Numbered from the stretch's first letter, positions 7,897 through 18,228 are shown. The stretch is DNA of 44,036 nucleotides from Victivallales bacterium (GCA_016285345.1 JAEEQN010000026.1:1-44036), one strand, 5' to 3'. Notes: generated by a model not told the origin, from the sequence alone. Numbers and translations: made by a program.

Positions 7897-9267
7897 TTAC
7901 TTTTTCGCCGGGCTGGCGCCGTCCGCCTTTTCGTCTTTTTCCGGTTCGGCGTCCAGCCGGGCGATGTCGGCCGACGGATGGACCACCTGCAGGGAATGGC
8001 GTTCCTTCGGGATCACGGTCAGCCACTTCGGATTGCCCTGCTCGTCGACGCCGAGATCGACCACGAAATAACGCTTCTCGTCGTCCGCCTTGTCGTAGCC
8101 GATGATCGTGCCGCGCGGGATCATGTTGTGCTTGTCGATGATGGCGTTGCGGATGCGGCAGTGTTCGCCGATGTCGACGTCGGACAGCAGGATGCAGTTG
8201 TGGACGGTGGCGTAGCTGTGGACGAAGACCTTGTTGAACAGGATCGAGTCGGTCACCGTGCTGCCGGAGACGATGCAGCCGTCGCAGACGATGGAGTTGA
8301 TGGCCCTGCCGATGCGCGGGAGGCCGTAGGCGTCGATCTCTTCGTTGTGGATGAACTTGGCCGGGGGCAGGCTGTAGTGGTAGTTGTTGATCGGCCAGAG
8401 CGGATTGTAGAGGTCGAGGTGCGGCGTGGTGCTGCGCAGGTCCATGTTCGCCTCGAAATACGCCTTCAGGGTCCCGACGTCGCGCCAGTAGGGTTTCGTG
8501 GAGAGGTCCTGGCCGGGGATCACGTTCGTGTAGAAGTTGTAGGCGTAGAGGCGTTGCGTCTTCACGAGCGCGGGGATGATGTCCTTGCCGAAGTCGTGGC
8601 TGGTCTTGCCCGCCTTGTGGTCGCGGTTCAGCAGCGCCAGCAGGTCGGCGGAGTTGAAGATGTAGTTGCCCATGGAGGCGAGGCACATGTTCTTGTCGTT
8701 CGGCAGCGGGGTCGGGTTCTTCGGCTTCTCCTGGAATCCGGTGATGCGCCACTGGTCGTCCACCTCGATGATGCCGAACTGGCTGGCTTCCTCGATCGGG
8801 ATCGGGATCGCCGCCACGGTCGCGATGGCGTTGTTCGCCTGGTGGAAGTCAACCATCTGGCTGACGTCCATGCGGTAGATGTGGTCCGCGCCGAAGACCG
8901 CCACGAGATCGGGGTCGAAGTCCTCGATCAGGTTCATGTTCTGGTAGATCGCGTCCGCCGTGCCCTGGTACCATTCACGTTCGCGGGTCTGCATCTGGGC
9001 GGGCACCGGGATGATGAAGTGGCCGCGCTGCTGGGCGTTCGAGAGGTTCCAGCCGTTGATGATGTGTTCCATCAGGCTCTGCGATTTGAACTGGGTCAGC
9101 ACGAAGATGCTGTCGATGCCGCTGTTCACGAAATTGCTCAGCACGAAGTCGATGATGCGGTATTTGCCGCCGAACGGGACGGCGGGTTTCGCGCGCTGGT
9201 CGGTCAGGGGAGCCAGACGGGTCCCTTCGCCGCCTGCGAGGATCATGGCCAAAACGGATGTTCTCAT
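7897..9267 (-). CDS. glgC: Glucose-1-phosphate adenylyltransferase
   Basis: Makes ADP-glucose from ATP and glucose 1-phosphate, the committed step of bacterial glycogen synthesis. 456 aa (E. coli 431). The N-terminus has [17 protein letters not shown] and the [20 protein letters not shown] motif, followed by [21 protein letters not shown], the glucose-1-phosphate-site segment GFQEKPKNP, and a C-terminal left-handed beta-helix region from about residue 310. The last 20 residues are charged and variable. First gene of a four-gene unit; ATG at 9267 follows a perfect AGGAGG. No glgA or glgB is in the window. Confidence 0.95.
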   Translation of the reverse strand: MRTSVLAMILAGGEGTRLAPLTDQRAKPAVPFGGKYRIIDFVLSNFVNSGIDSIFVLTQFKSQSLMEHIINGWNLSNAQQRGHFIIPVPAQMQTREREWYQGTADAIYQNMNLIEDFDPDLVAVFGADHIYRMDVSQMVDFHQANNAIATVAAIPIPIEEASQFGIIEVDDQWRITGFQEKPKNPTPLPNDKNMCLASMGNYIFNSADLLALLNRDHKAGKTSHDFGKDIIPALVKTQRLYAYNFYTNVIPGQDLSTKPYWRDVGTLKAYFEANMDLRSTTPHLDLYNPLWPINNYHYSLPPAKFIHNEEIDAYGLPRIGRAINSIVCDGCIVSGSTVTDSILFNKVFVHSYATVHNCILLSDVDIGEHCRIRNAIIDKHNMIPRGTIIGYDKADDEKRYFVVDLGVDEQGNPKWLTVIPKERHSLQVVHPSADIARLDAEPEKDEKADGASPAKK

Positions 9268-9326
9268 GGTTCAAACCTCCTGGTGGTGTATTGTTCAACA
9301 AGTGATGTATCGTTCTCTATTTAGAA

Positions 9327-9354
9327 AATATAGCCCCGTCCGATACAAAGTCAA
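9327..9354 (-). promoter_or_regulatory. Promoter of the glgC operon
   Basis: Minus strand TTGACT (9354-9349), 16-bp spacer, TATATT (9332-9327), about 60 bases before glgC. Confidence 0.65.
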
Positions 9355-9364
9355 GGCGGAAAAG

Positions 9365-9440
9365 CAAAAAAAGACGGAAAAGCGCCTTTTGCGGACAAAA
9401 GCGTACTTTTCCGCCTGCGTTTTCAGCAGGCGGAGACATT
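9365..9440 (-). terminator. Terminator region after the DUF3999 gene
   Basis: Minus strand: a 9-bp stem TCCGCCTGC / GCAGGCGGA, then a GGAAAAG...CTTTTCC inverted repeat ending in a run of seven T. It lies between the DUF3999 stop and the glgC promoter, where a terminator is expected. Confidence 0.6.
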
Positions 9441-9466
9441 TTTCCGATTCAGCTATTTGCGACAGG

Positions 9467-10849
9467 TCAGTCCTTGACCTTGTCGATCTTCTTGACGGAG
9501 AAAAGCAGGATCACGAAGACCGCGAACGCGGCGGCGGCCATGATGATCTTGTAGACCAGGCCCCAATTCTGAGCATAAGCGAAAGGTGTGCCGGAGGGAT
9601 CCCAGTGTGGATTATCCTTTTGCGCCGAGAGCGTAGCGTCGGATACAATGGGCTCCTCCCTGTGCCACAGGACATCCGTGAAATCCGAAGGCGGCATGGG
9701 CTGACCGGAGGCGCCGTAGTAGACCCTGTAGCCGGCCTGTCCCGATCCGTCCGCGGTAGCAGATTTCAGTGCGAGAAACCAAACCTGACAGACACGGCCG
9801 CCCGTCTGAAGCGTGATATCCTTCAGTTCGCCGTATTCGCCGTTGTCCAGTTCGAGCGTCCAGGTCCTGGAACGATGCTCGGGAATCGTGATCACGCGGT
9901 CGGACACGGACGTGCGGAACGATGCGGAATCAAGCTTGCGGACAGTCCCGGATGCAAGAAGCTTCCCGGATGCGTCGTAGAGGCGGTACGGACGGGAGAA
10001 AAAGACGTCGGAGCTGTCAACGGTGATACTGTCGAGCGGCGCGAAGCCGTTGGAGAAGTTCACGACCGTGGTATTGCCCCGTTTCGTTTTGGAGAGTATC
10101 TCGACGGGCCATTGGGTATGAACGGTGTTTCTGACCGATTGTTTCCTGAGAACGAACAGGGAGATGCCGTCGATCTTCGGCGACTCGCGGAACTTCTCCT
10201 GCTCCACGATGTTGGTGTCTCCCTCAACGACGCGGAAGAGAGGCGAATCCTTGATCTCCGTGTAGTTGTCCATGACGATGACGAAGCTGAATTCCTTCAC
10301 AGGAGCGGGGAACCGGACGGAATCGTTTCTGAGGTTGACGCGGCTGGAGTAATCCAGAAACGCGCCCTCGGCGATCAGGGTTTCGCCGGTCTTGTCGTAG
10401 ACCTTCACTTTCTTGTCGAAATCCTTCGCGGCAGTCTGGATCTTCAGTCCGACGACACGCGGATCGGAAGAATCCGCGATGGTACTGTTCATGCTCACGG
10501 TAATCCGCACAGAACCGTCCGGAAGCGTTTCAAAGCCGGTGACGGTCGCGGGATAACTGGATTCCACGGTATTGTCCTGGACGATCTGCTTCTGTTCGCT
10601 GAGGATGAACGGGCAGTTCTCCCCGTCCGGACCGAAGATGCGCATGTCGTTCGGGATGGTCTCCGTTTCACGGTAGATACCGGCATCGACGGTAAAAGTG
10701 AAAATGTCCCCCTGATGTTCGGGGAGGATGATGTCCTTGTAGAACGGGAACGCGGCGGTTTTCTCCTCGCCGGAGAATCCGGTCGCGGCCGCGAACAGGA
10801 AGCACGCCGCGGCGGTCAGGAGTTTGAGGTGATTACGGACGGGTTTCAT
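9467..10849 (-). CDS. DUF3999-like envelope protein
   Basis: 460 aa from the ATG at 10849 (AAAGGAG upstream); a longer frame upstream is less likely because this start gives a clean signal peptide ([11 protein letters not shown], then Ala/Phe-rich core to about residue 24). The body is probably periplasmic and beta-rich, and one transmembrane helix lies near residues 435-455 with a short Lys-rich cytoplasmic end, so it would be anchored at the C-terminus. The sequence and its place directly after a DUF2339 gene, overlapping it by 17 bases, match the DUF2339-DUF3999 pair known from many Gram-negatives. The function is unknown; I assign the family mainly by context and architecture. Confidence 0.65.
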   Translation of the reverse strand: MKPVRNHLKLLTAAACFLFAAATGFSGEEKTAAFPFYKDIILPEHQGDIFTFTVDAGIYRETETIPNDMRIFGPDGENCPFILSEQKQIVQDNTVESSYPATVTGFETLPDGSVRITVSMNSTIADSSDPRVVGLKIQTAAKDFDKKVKVYDKTGETLIAEGAFLDYSSRVNLRNDSVRFPAPVKEFSFVIVMDNYTEIKDSPLFRVVEGDTNIVEQEKFRESPKIDGISLFVLRKQSVRNTVHTQWPVEILSKTKRGNTTVVNFSNGFAPLDSITVDSSDVFFSRPYRLYDASGKLLASGTVRKLDSASFRTSVSDRVITIPEHRSRTWTLELDNGEYGELKDITLQTGGRVCQVWFLALKSATADGSGQAGYRVYYGASGQPMPPSDFTDVLWHREEPIVSDATLSAQKDNPHWDPSGTPFAYAQNWGLVYKIIMAAAAFAVFVILLFSVKKIDKVKD

Positions 10850-13565
10850 CGGACGGATCTCCTTTCTGTGCGAACCGGACATAGAGCCAGGCTCCGGCGA
10901 CGAGCACGGCGCCGGTGATCATGCAGCCCGCGATCCGGTACAGCGCGGGCGTCCCGACGAGGTCGAAGAAGAATATTTTCAGGACCGTAACGGCGAAAAG
11001 GACCAGCGCGGGAATGCGGACGATCTTCTTCTTGCGGAGGATGCCGAACGCGAGGAGCGCGAGCGCGTAAGCGCCCCAGAGCAGCGAGACGGCGATCCGC
11101 GCGCCGGAGGGCGAACCGTACAGCCGGACCAGGAACGACGTTTCGTCCGTGCTGTAGACGAACCACAGGATGCACGCGCTCAGGATGAAGAATCGGCTGA
11201 CGTCCTTGCCGCCGAACCGTTCATCGTCTTCCGCGCCGTCGAACGCCGCGAAGAACGTCCCGGCGAAAATCAGCGACGCCACGGCCAGGAGGTTCGGGAA
11301 GAACCGCCAGAGCGAATCGTGCACGGACTGGCCGCCGGACTGCCACGAGACGATGACATACCACAGGAACACGACGAGCAGAACCGCGCCCGCCGTCATG
11401 ATGGCCCTCCGGTTCTCCCGGAACAACCTCGGGATCAGCGACAGGATCAGCAGGTACAGCGCGGCCGTCACGACCACGCCGCCGACCTTCAGGTGCGGCA
11501 GATACGTGAACTCGCCCGCGATCAGAAGGAAGCTCACGGCGAACGCGCACCAGAACATCGTTTTCGACGAACGGGAGTAAACGGTGCGGGATCCGTCGTC
11601 CGCGGGCCGTTCGGACGCGGGCGTCAGCTCCGCGCCGTAACGGTTCAGCAGGAAGAACCCGCCCGCGAGCGCGGCCGTATAGGAACCGAAGTTCAGCAGG
11701 CGCGTCAGGAACGTGACGCTGTGGCGCCAGTATCCGCGCGACAGGTCGAATCCGAGCAGGCGCACCGCGGCGACCATGTAGACGACGTAGCTCAGGCGCA
11801 GGAGGATCACGGAACGCGTCCGGCACGCGATGTACAGCATCGCAGCCGCCTGCGCCGACCACGCCACGGCGAGGTGGTCCTGGTTCAGCAGCAGCGGGAA
11901 CGTCAGCGAGATCAGGCCGCAGGCGAACACCAGGAGCGTCAGCAGGAGGTTGCGGTCCTCCAGCTTCGTGCGGATCAGCAGCGCGATCTGGAGCAGGTAG
12001 ACGAGCGCACCGCCGAACGTGATCGCGGCGGCGTATTCGCGGCCGTAAATACGGATCGTCGGATGGATCGTCAGCGACATGAAGATAATGCCGTTCAGCG
12101 CGGCAAATCCGAGTTCCAGCAGCGATACCTTTCGTTTCGTGAAGAGGTTGAACGCCACGGTCTGCACGCAGAACGCCAGGAAAAACAGCGCTCCGGCTCC
12201 CAGTGCGATCGCATAGCCGCGATTCACGCCGTCCGCGAGCTCAAGCCAGTTCGGCGAGGCGGTCAGGGGCACGTTGATCCCGCCGCCCGGGGGGAACGGA
12301 TTCGAGGCGGCATAGATGCCCCACGTGAACATGAACGACAGGATGTTGACCGGCTGCCACGAACGCATGCGGGCGATGATGAGCGAACCGACGACCAGGA
12401 TCAGCATATAACTGTACAGTCCGGCGAGATTGTGCGACCCGGTGTCCATCAGGACCGGAGCCAGGTAGCCGCCGCTGACCGCAAGCACCGCCAGAATGAT
12501 CGAATTGAATCGAAGGGCAAGCGCGACGCCGGCGGCAGTCACGACGACCAGCCCGGCCAGCCCGACCAGCGGAGTCAGCAGATGGTACACCGATACGCTC
12601 GCGAACACGCACAGGTACAGTCCGGCGAACCCGGCTCCGGCGAGCGCTGTCCCGAAGATGCGGTATTTCGCGCCCTTCAGCAGGCGGCATCCGATCCCGA
12701 GCAGCGCCAGCGTGAACAGCGCGGCGACGGAGAGGCGGAGTTCCGGCGGGAGCAGATTGCGGTCGTGCGTGTACTTGATGAAGTACGCCAGACCGAGCAC
12801 AATAAGAAGCACCGCCGAACGGAGCATCCAGGTCGTCGCGACCGCGTATTCCTTCGGCATGTTGCCCTTGCGGTATTCCTCCCCGACGATGATCCACTGC
12901 CACAGCCTCGACAGCACTTCGGCCGTGCGTTCCTCAATGGCGGAATGTTGCGAGGGGAATTGCGTGTCGTCGACAGGTTTTGATCCCGCCATCCAGGCAT
13001 TGCCGTTCCCTCTCGGAACATTGAGCAGGGACTTGGTATCGAATGGTTCGGATGTATTCGCAGCAGCGGCGGCTGGTTTGATCTCCGGCTGAACCGGTTT
13101 TGGAGGTTTCTGCTTGATCGGCGGCGTAGCCTGCGACGGAGGCTGGACAGGCATGGGCTTGATTTCCGGCTTGATTTCCGGCTTGACAGCGGGGGCTTCC
13201 GGCTTGACTTCCGGCTTGACAGCGGGGGCTTCCGGTTTGACTTCCGGCTTGACAGCGGGGGCTTCCGGCTTGACTTCCGGCTTGATCTCCGCCGGTTTTT
13301 GAGGCGGATTCGCCGCAGGCTGATTTGACAGAAGGAATTCGGGAACCGGTTTGGATTCCGCCGAGCCGGGGACCTGGATCTTGACATCCTGTTTCGGCGT
13401 GGACACAGACTGTCCGTCCTTTACCGCCTTTTCCAGATCCCTGATCCGGAGCATAAGATCCTCAATTCTGGATTTGCACGAGGACAGAAGGACCAGATTG
13501 ATGATAGGAAGAATCCCGATAATGAAGATCAGGAGAAGGGCCCCAAAAAAGATAAGAACAGGCAT
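10833..13565 (-). CDS. DUF2339 multi-pass membrane protein with KPE-rich linker
   Basis: 910 aa. Residues about 1-20 form one hydrophobic helix, about 28-50 a short coiled-coil-like stretch, about 60-190 a Pro/Lys/Glu-rich linker including three copies of an 11-residue [11 protein letters not shown] unit, and from about 225 on a long series of hydrophobic helices (more than 20) with the WIIVGEE...[10 protein letters not shown] entry and [18 protein letters not shown] typical of DUF2339. The role is unknown. The linker's Pro/Lys/Glu composition resembles periplasm-spanning segments. Start ATG 13565 follows AAGGAAG. Overlaps the DUF3999 gene. Confidence 0.8.
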   Translation of the reverse strand: MPVLIFFGALLLIFIIGILPIINLVLLSSCKSRIEDLMLRIRDLEKAVKDGQSVSTPKQDVKIQVPGSAESKPVPEFLLSNQPAANPPQKPAEIKPEVKPEAPAVKPEVKPEAPAVKPEVKPEAPAVKPEIKPEIKPMPVQPPSQATPPIKQKPPKPVQPEIKPAAAAANTSEPFDTKSLLNVPRGNGNAWMAGSKPVDDTQFPSQHSAIEERTAEVLSRLWQWIIVGEEYRKGNMPKEYAVATTWMLRSAVLLIVLGLAYFIKYTHDRNLLPPELRLSVAALFTLALLGIGCRLLKGAKYRIFGTALAGAGFAGLYLCVFASVSVYHLLTPLVGLAGLVVVTAAGVALALRFNSIILAVLAVSGGYLAPVLMDTGSHNLAGLYSYMLILVVGSLIIARMRSWQPVNILSFMFTWGIYAASNPFPPGGGINVPLTASPNWLELADGVNRGYAIALGAGALFFLAFCVQTVAFNLFTKRKVSLLELGFAALNGIIFMSLTIHPTIRIYGREYAAAITFGGALVYLLQIALLIRTKLEDRNLLLTLLVFACGLISLTFPLLLNQDHLAVAWSAQAAAMLYIACRTRSVILLRLSYVVYMVAAVRLLGFDLSRGYWRHSVTFLTRLLNFGSYTAALAGGFFLLNRYGAELTPASERPADDGSRTVYSRSSKTMFWCAFAVSFLLIAGEFTYLPHLKVGGVVVTAALYLLILSLIPRLFRENRRAIMTAGAVLLVVFLWYVIVSWQSGGQSVHDSLWRFFPNLLAVASLIFAGTFFAAFDGAEDDERFGGKDVSRFFILSACILWFVYSTDETSFLVRLYGSPSGARIAVSLLWGAYALALLAFGILRKKKIVRIPALVLFAVTVLKIFFFDLVGTPALYRIAGCMITGAVLVAGAWLYVRFAQKGDPSDETRP
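13180..13290 (-). repeat. 33-bp in-frame tandem repeat
   Basis: Three near-identical 33-bp units inside the DUF2339 gene encode the 11-residue [11 protein letters not shown] repeat; single third-position differences separate the units. Such arrays change length easily by slippage. Confidence 0.8.
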
Positions 13566-13626
13566 GAGGTGCTTCCTTTCTTGTATTCCAGGGGTTTTGA
13601 GGGTATTTCGATAAAATTATTGACAT

Positions 13627-13654
13627 ACTATAGCATGCGTAAAAGAAAAAGCAA
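13627..13654 (-). promoter_or_regulatory. Promoter of the DUF2339-DUF3999 operon
   Basis: Minus strand TTGCTT (13654-13649), 16-bp spacer, TATAGT (13632-13627), about 55 bases before the start codon. Confidence 0.6.
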
Positions 13655-13815
13655 GTACCAACAGCAAAAGTTCAAATTCTTTTTTTTTGCATAGCAATCC
13701 GGATGACCGTTCCCGCACAAAGAGGTTTTTGACAGAGGAAAGGTTTGAGACCCGAGATCAAGGGCTCACGCGCATGGATGCGCGAGCGCACGTTCATATA
13801 ACTGCGCTGCCCGCG

Positions 13816-13853
13816 CAAGTTTCAGTTAAAACAAGTTCCTTAACTGAAACTTG
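13816..13853 (+). repeat. Intergenic hairpin repeat, copy A
   Basis: Perfect 14-bp inverted repeat CAAGTTTCAGTTAA (13816-13829) / TTAACTGAAACTTG (13840-13853) with a 10-base loop ending in GTTCC, preceded by CCCGCG. It lies 74 bases beyond the feoB stop. Same family as the copies at 22054 and 22254, with two compensated base-pair changes. The rest of the gap 13655-13926 holds a GCGCAT/ATGCGC hairpin near 13770 and no credible gene. Confidence 0.8.
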
Positions 13854-13926
13854 GAGAGATTCCGCCTTTTTGTTAACTATAACCTGAATCTACTGAAGAA
13901 AGATTTGCGAATGTCTTACCCGTTTT

Positions 13927-16095
13927 TCAGAGCAGGTAGTTCGTCCCGATCTTCAGGAGCAGGCCGAGCTGGTACACGATGAACGTGGTCCCGTACGCCA
14001 GGACGAAGAGTCCGGCGGCCTCGAAGAACATCCATTTCCACGAGTTCAGTTCCCGGCGGATGATCGCGAGCGTGGCGAGGCACGGGATGGAGAGCAGGCA
14101 GAACAGCATCATGCAGAATCCCTGCAGCGGGGTGTAGGCGCGGCGGAGCTGCTGGCGGAGCGGTTCCTGTTCGTCCTCCCCGTCTCCGGCGGATTCGGCG
14201 TCCTCGGCGTACAGGATTCCGAGCTGAGAGACGAATATCTCTTTCGCGGCCAGGGCGCTGATCGCGGCGGTCGTGACGCGCCAGTCGAATCCGATGGGCT
14301 TGAACGCGGGTTCGAGGAACTTCCCGACGCGGCCGGAAACGGTGTATTCGGCGGCCTCGGCGTGACGCATCCTTTCGATGCGTTGGAAGGCATCGGCCTG
14401 TTCCTCCGGAGTGAGGACAGTATCGGATGCGACGGCCATGATCTGCGCGCCGTAATCGGCGTCGAACGTCTTCTTCTCCGGGTAATTGTTCGCGATGAAA
14501 AGCAGTACGGAGACGCCGAGGATGATCGTGCCGGCTTTCTGAAGGTACATCACGCCGCGGTCCCACATGTGCAGGAGGATGCTTTTCACGGTCGGGACGC
14601 GGTAGGGCGGGAGCTCCATCAGGTAGACTTCGCCGTCGCCCCTGAACAGCGTGGATTTGAGGAGGCGGGCGGCGAGCATGGCGAACGCGACGCCGATCGC
14701 GTAGATCAGGAACATGACAAACGCCTGGTATTTGACCGCGAAGAACGCGGGGATCAGCAGAGCGTAAATCGGCAGGCGCGCGCCGCAGCTCATCAGCGGC
14801 AGGACCAGGATCGTGGTCCTGCGGTCGCGTTCGGACTCGATGCTGCGCGTGGCCATGACCGCGGGGACGTTGCAGCCGAATCCGAGCACGAGCGGCACGA
14901 AGCTCTTGCCCTGCAAATCGAACTTGCGCATGATGCCGTCCATCACGAACGCCGCACGCGCCATGTAGCCGGTGTCCTCCAGGAACGCGATGGCGAGGAA
15001 GAGGAACAGGATGTTCGGGAGGAAGACGATCACGCCGCCGACGCCGTGGATCACGCCGTCGATCAGGAGACTGCGGAGGACGGGCTGGACATCCGGCGAC
15101 CAGAAGCGTTCGATGAGGCTCTGGATCCAGCCGAACAGCCATTCGATGCCGGCCGTCATGGGCGCGGCGCAGGTGAACGTGAACCAGAACATGAGGTACA
15201 TGACGGCGAAGAAGAGGGGGAGTCCGACCCACTGGTTCGTGACCACGGCGTCGATCTTGTCGGATATCTCGCGGCGGCGTTCCTGCGTGAAAGAAATCGC
15301 GTCGCGGCATGCGCCGGAGATCATGGCGTAGCGGCAGTCGGCCATAAAGGTCTCGGCCGTGATGGCGTGCCGGGCGTAAAGATGCGTGATCTGGGCGTCG
15401 ATGATGGCGTCGAGCCCCTGAAACTCATGGAGCCGCATCACGCAGGTGTCCTTCTCCAGCAGCTTGATGGCGAAGAAGCGCGCGGGGATGTGGCGGATGC
15501 GGTCGGTCATGGCTGGTTCGATCCATTCCTCAAGCTCGTGGATGGCGTCGTCGACGTCCGCGCCGTAGGTGAGCTTCGGAACGTCGTGGTCCTCCAGATG
15601 CAGGAGGCTTTCCGCAAGGGCGTTTTTGAGTTTGTCGATGCCGTCGCCGCGGGAACCGACCGTCTGGACGATGCCGCATCCGAAATAGGACTGAAGTTTC
15701 CGGATATCGAACTTGAGCCCCTTCTTTTTCGCCTCGTCGCTCATGTTGAAGACGATCAGCATCGGGATATGGAGCTCGGCGAGCTGCGTGGAGAGGTACA
15801 GGCTGCGCTGGGGGATCGACGAGTCGATCACGTTCATAATGAGGTCGATCCCGGGCTTGGTCAGTTCTTCGAACGCGACGCCCTCTTCGGGCGAGCTGGA
15901 GGACAGGCTGTACACGCCGGGAATGTCGATGATCTCGATCTCGTCCTCGCCGAGCATGAATTCACCGGTCTTGCTCTCGACCGTCACGCCGGGGTAGTTT
16001 CCAACGTGCTGGCGCGCGCCGGTGAGGCAGTTGAAGATCGTGGTTTTGCCGCAGTTCGGATTTCCGGCGAGGACGATCCGGTATTTGCGGCTCAT
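13927..16095 (-). CDS. feoB: Ferrous iron transport protein B (GTPase-permease)
   Basis: Inner-membrane Fe2+ uptake protein, 722 aa. The N-terminal G domain shows G1 GNPNCGKTT (residues 11-19), G2 GVTVES, G3 DIPGVYSL and G4 NMSD; then a helical spacer to about 280. The membrane part begins at about 300 and includes the two Gate motifs: LLIDGVIHGVGGVIVFLPNI, and the GFGCNVPAVMATRSI segment with the conserved Cys. SCGARLPIYALLIPAFF and the second Gate region (TAAISALAAKEIFVSQLG) follow. A 30-residue acidic insert near 625-650 is variable. The start overlaps feoA by 4 bases (ATGA). No feoC is seen downstream. Confidence 0.96.
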   Translation of the reverse strand: MSRKYRIVLAGNPNCGKTTIFNCLTGARQHVGNYPGVTVESKTGEFMLGEDEIEIIDIPGVYSLSSSSPEEGVAFEELTKPGIDLIMNVIDSSIPQRSLYLSTQLAELHIPMLIVFNMSDEAKKKGLKFDIRKLQSYFGCGIVQTVGSRGDGIDKLKNALAESLLHLEDHDVPKLTYGADVDDAIHELEEWIEPAMTDRIRHIPARFFAIKLLEKDTCVMRLHEFQGLDAIIDAQITHLYARHAITAETFMADCRYAMISGACRDAISFTQERRREISDKIDAVVTNQWVGLPLFFAVMYLMFWFTFTCAAPMTAGIEWLFGWIQSLIERFWSPDVQPVLRSLLIDGVIHGVGGVIVFLPNILFLFLAIAFLEDTGYMARAAFVMDGIMRKFDLQGKSFVPLVLGFGCNVPAVMATRSIESERDRRTTILVLPLMSCGARLPIYALLIPAFFAVKYQAFVMFLIYAIGVAFAMLAARLLKSTLFRGDGEVYLMELPPYRVPTVKSILLHMWDRGVMYLQKAGTIILGVSVLLFIANNYPEKKTFDADYGAQIMAVASDTVLTPEEQADAFQRIERMRHAEAAEYTVSGRVGKFLEPAFKPIGFDWRVTTAAISALAAKEIFVSQLGILYAEDAESAGDGEDEQEPLRQQLRRAYTPLQGFCMMLFCLLSIPCLATLAIIRRELNSWKWMFFEAAGLFVLAYGTTFIVYQLGLLLKIGTNYLL

Positions 16096-16403
16096 GGGCG
16101 CTCCTGCATGCGGATGATGATGTTCGCGGCATCGTCGCGGTGGATGGAGAGGCTGCTCTCCATGACCTTGATGCGGAGGAGACCGCCGAACGGCGCGTGG
16201 GCTTCCATCTCAAGCAGGGTGCCGGGCACGATCCCGACGTCCGCGAATTTTTTCTTCCCGCGCAGGGAAGGCTTCATATAGATCACGACGGCCGACTGGC
16301 CGACGGGGAGTTCCGCCAGCGTGCATTCCGCCGGAGCCGCGGCGGTACGTGCCGATGCCCCGGTCTTCGCGGCCGGGGTCTTTTCATCATTCATGATGAA
16401 CAT
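16092..16403 (-). CDS. feoA: FeoA-domain protein
   Basis: 103 aa, cytoplasmic SH3-like partner of FeoB. Residues about 28-100 form the FeoA domain (TLAELPVGQSAVV, then FADVGIVPGTLLEMEAHAPFGG with the typical G-I/L-x-PG core). Residues 1-25 are an Ala-rich extension not usual in short FeoA proteins. Two ATGs are possible, at 16403 and 16394; AAGGA lies 3 and 12 bases before them, neither ideal. Translationally coupled to feoB. No Fur box was recognised with confidence. Confidence 0.9.
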   Translation of the reverse strand: MFIMNDEKTPAAKTGASARTAAAPAECTLAELPVGQSAVVIYMKPSLRGKKKFADVGIVPGTLLEMEAHAPFGGLLRIKVMESSLSIHRDDAANIIIRMQERP

Positions 16404-16475
16404 GTTTCCTTCATTCTGCCGGCTCCATGCAGGGATACGGAGCGCGGCGGTACAGTGTGCAGTAGTTCAGAATAT

Positions 16476-16504
16476 AATATATCATGCGTGCGAGCCTTTT
16501 TCAA
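16476..16504 (-). promoter_or_regulatory. Promoter of feoAB
   Basis: Minus strand TTGAAA (16504-16499), 17-bp spacer, extended TGA-TATATT (16481-16476). Confidence 0.65.
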
Positions 16505-16556
16505 GAAAAAGAGGGTACGAAAACGGGAAAAGCGGCGAAAAGAAAGGAAAAAGATT

Positions 16557-16584
16557 TTGTATTTGCAGAGAACGATGATATATT
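16557..16584 (+). promoter_or_regulatory. Promoter of azlCD
   Basis: TTGTAT (16557-16562), 16-bp spacer, extended TGA-TATATT (16579-16584), about 32 bases before the azlC start. Diverges from the feoAB promoter. Confidence 0.55.
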
Positions 16585-16615
16585 AGTAGCTTCATTTTTC
16601 GGGAGCATACGGTCC

Positions 16616-17341
16616 ATGAATCAGAAACCGGTTCTGAAACAGGCTTTTATCAGTTCGCTGCCAGTCCTGATGGGGTATACCGCCATGGGATTTGCGGCGG
16701 GCGTCCTGCTGTCCGCGAAAAGCGGGATCCGTCTGCCCGCGTTCTGGGCGTTTCTGACCAGCGCCACAAGCATCTCCGGCGCGCTTCAATTCATGCTCGT
16801 GGACTGGATTCGGAACTCGCAGCCGATGCTGGACGTGGCGCTCCTGACCGTCTGCCTGAACATCCGTTACTCCATGTACGGGCTTTCGCTCATCGAACGG
16901 TTCCGCGGAATCCCGCTCGCGAAGAAGCTCTACCTGATCTGGAGTCTCACCGACGAGACCTACGCGCTCGAAGTCGAGAACAAAGTGCCGCCCGGAGGCG
17001 ATTCCATCCTGTACTGCGTCACGCTCGCCGCGCTGAACCATTTCTACTGGATCGTCGGCGTCGTGTCCGGCGCACTCGCCGGAGCCGCGCTGCCGTTCCC
17101 GAACAAAGGCATCGACTTCGCCATGACCGCGCTCTTCCTGGTGATCCTGACCGACCAGTGCCGGGAACGCAAAAACCGCATCTACGCGGCGGTCGGGCTG
17201 GTGGCATCCGTCGCATGCGCGCTCGTCTTCGGGGCGGGAAAGATGCTGATCCCGTCCATGATCCTGATGCTGTCCGCCCTGATCGTATTCCGGAAACCGT
17301 TTGAGAAACTGGAATCGTGGAGATTCGGAGGGAAAGAATGA
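16616..17341 (+). CDS. azlC: AzlC family branched-chain amino acid export permease, large subunit
   Basis: 241-aa inner-membrane protein; with AzlD it forms an exporter of branched-chain amino acids (BrnFE type). It opens KQAFISSLPVLMGYTAMGFAAG and has the family motifs SATSISGALQF, LNIRYSMYGLSLI and SLTDETYAL. I place the start at the ATG at 16616, after GGGAG; a longer frame from 16484 would run through the predicted promoter and begins with a Lys-rich, non-membrane stretch. Ends in an ATGA overlap with azlD. Confidence 0.88.
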   Translation: MNQKPVLKQAFISSLPVLMGYTAMGFAAGVLLSAKSGIRLPAFWAFLTSATSISGALQFMLVDWIRNSQPMLDVALLTVCLNIRYSMYGLSLIERFRGIPLAKKLYLIWSLTDETYALEVENKVPPGGDSILYCVTLAALNHFYWIVGVVSGALAGAALPFPNKGIDFAMTALFLVILTDQCRERKNRIYAAVGLVASVACALVFGAGKMLIPSMILMLSALIVFRKPFEKLESWRFGGKE

Positions 17342-17688
17342 ACGGGACGTCGACCGAGTACCTGCTGATTTTGACAGCCGTGACCGCGGGCGTCACGTTC
17401 CTGCTCCGCGCACTGCCGTTCCTGTTCTTCGGCACCGGAAAGCGCCCGCCCGCGCTCGTCCTGAGCATCGGAAACGTTCTTTCCCCTGCGGCGATCGCCA
17501 TGCTGGTGGTGTACTGTTTCGCCTGCTACGTGCGGGACCGCGCGCCCGTCGAGCACATGTTCGGACTGGCGGAAATCGCGGCGGCGGTCGTGGTGGTCGC
17601 GCTTCAGCTGTGGAAACGCAATCCGCTGATATCCATTCTGGCGGGGACCGCGGTGTACATGACGCTCGTGCAGACAGTTGTCCCCTGA
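17338..17688 (+). CDS. azlD: AzlD family branched-chain amino acid export permease, small subunit
   Basis: 116 aa, four hydrophobic segments. The AzlD pattern is visible: TFLLRALPFLFFG near residues 24-36, then VLSPAAIAMLVVYCF and a final AGTAVYMTLVQ. Start ATG 17338 overlaps the azlC stop by 4 bases and follows GGAGG; an upstream in-frame ATG at 17317 is less likely. The stop lies inside a small CCCTGA/TCAGGG hairpin that lacks a T-tract. Confidence 0.88.
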   Translation: MNGTSTEYLLILTAVTAGVTFLLRALPFLFFGTGKRPPALVLSIGNVLSPAAIAMLVVYCFACYVRDRAPVEHMFGLAEIAAAVVVVALQLWKRNPLISILAGTAVYMTLVQTVVP

Positions 17689-17723
17689 CTTCAGGGACTA
17701 AGAAAAAAGGAAACGCGGCTGGC

Positions 17724-18119
17724 TCAGAAGCTGTTGAACGCTTCGAGGAGTTTGTCCTTCAGCGGATTGGTCTCGTAATCGACCATGATGAACGAGCCGC
17801 GGGAGATGGCGGAGTATTTGAACCCGTAGATGTAGATGAAGCCGTTTTTGTCGACGTATTCGATCTTATCGCGGGCCTTTTTGTACTTCGTGTTGAACTT
17901 GTAGAACGCGACCTGACGGTCCGCGATCTTCAGCGCGAACCCGTCGTCCGCATGGATCGGCTCGACCGCCATCGCGCCGTCGAATTTACCGCCGGTCTGC
18001 TGCATCATGTACCGGCAAAGCTCCAGCGCGGTACGATCATTGTTTTCAACAGTGCTTTTGCAACCGCTGAACAGGACGACAAGAGCGGCAGAAAAAAGGA
18101 TGGATAAAAATCTGAACAT
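17724..18119 (-). CDS. Small lipoprotein of unknown function
   Basis: 131 aa. Signal peptide MFRFLSILFSAALVVL ends in a lipobox FSGC with Cys20, so it should be lipid-anchored; the residue after Cys is Lys, not Asp. The mature part is small, charged and aromatic (Tyr-rich middle, YIYGFKYSAISRGSFIMVDYE). I do not recognise a family. Convergent with azlD and separately transcribed. Confidence 0.8.
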   Translation of the reverse strand: MFRFLSILFSAALVVLFSGCKSTVENNDRTALELCRYMMQQTGGKFDGAMAVEPIHADDGFALKIADRQVAFYKFNTKYKKARDKIEYVDKNGFIYIYGFKYSAISRGSFIMVDYETNPLKDKLLEAFNSF

Positions 18120-18156
18120 GACAGGCCCTTCCGGTTGAATAAATGCACGGTATGAT

Positions 18157-18184
18157 AATGTAGAGTCATTTTCCGCAAAGTCAA
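18157..18184 (-). promoter_or_regulatory. Promoter of the small lipoprotein gene
   Basis: Minus strand TTGACT (18184-18179), 16-bp spacer, TACATT (18162-18157). Confidence 0.6.
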
Positions 18185-18228
18185 GCCTGTATGAAGAAAA
18201 AAAGACGAAAACACCGGGGCGAGATGTC

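Noticed and set aside
13180..13290. The 33-bp repeats as a CRISPR array
   Set aside because: Units are contiguous, in frame and inside a gene, with no spacers. No cas genes are in the window.
13816..13853. Hairpin copy A (and B, C) as ordinary intrinsic terminators
   Set aside because: No T-run follows directly in the direction of the upstream minus-strand genes, and sequence is shared between copies beyond what a terminator needs.
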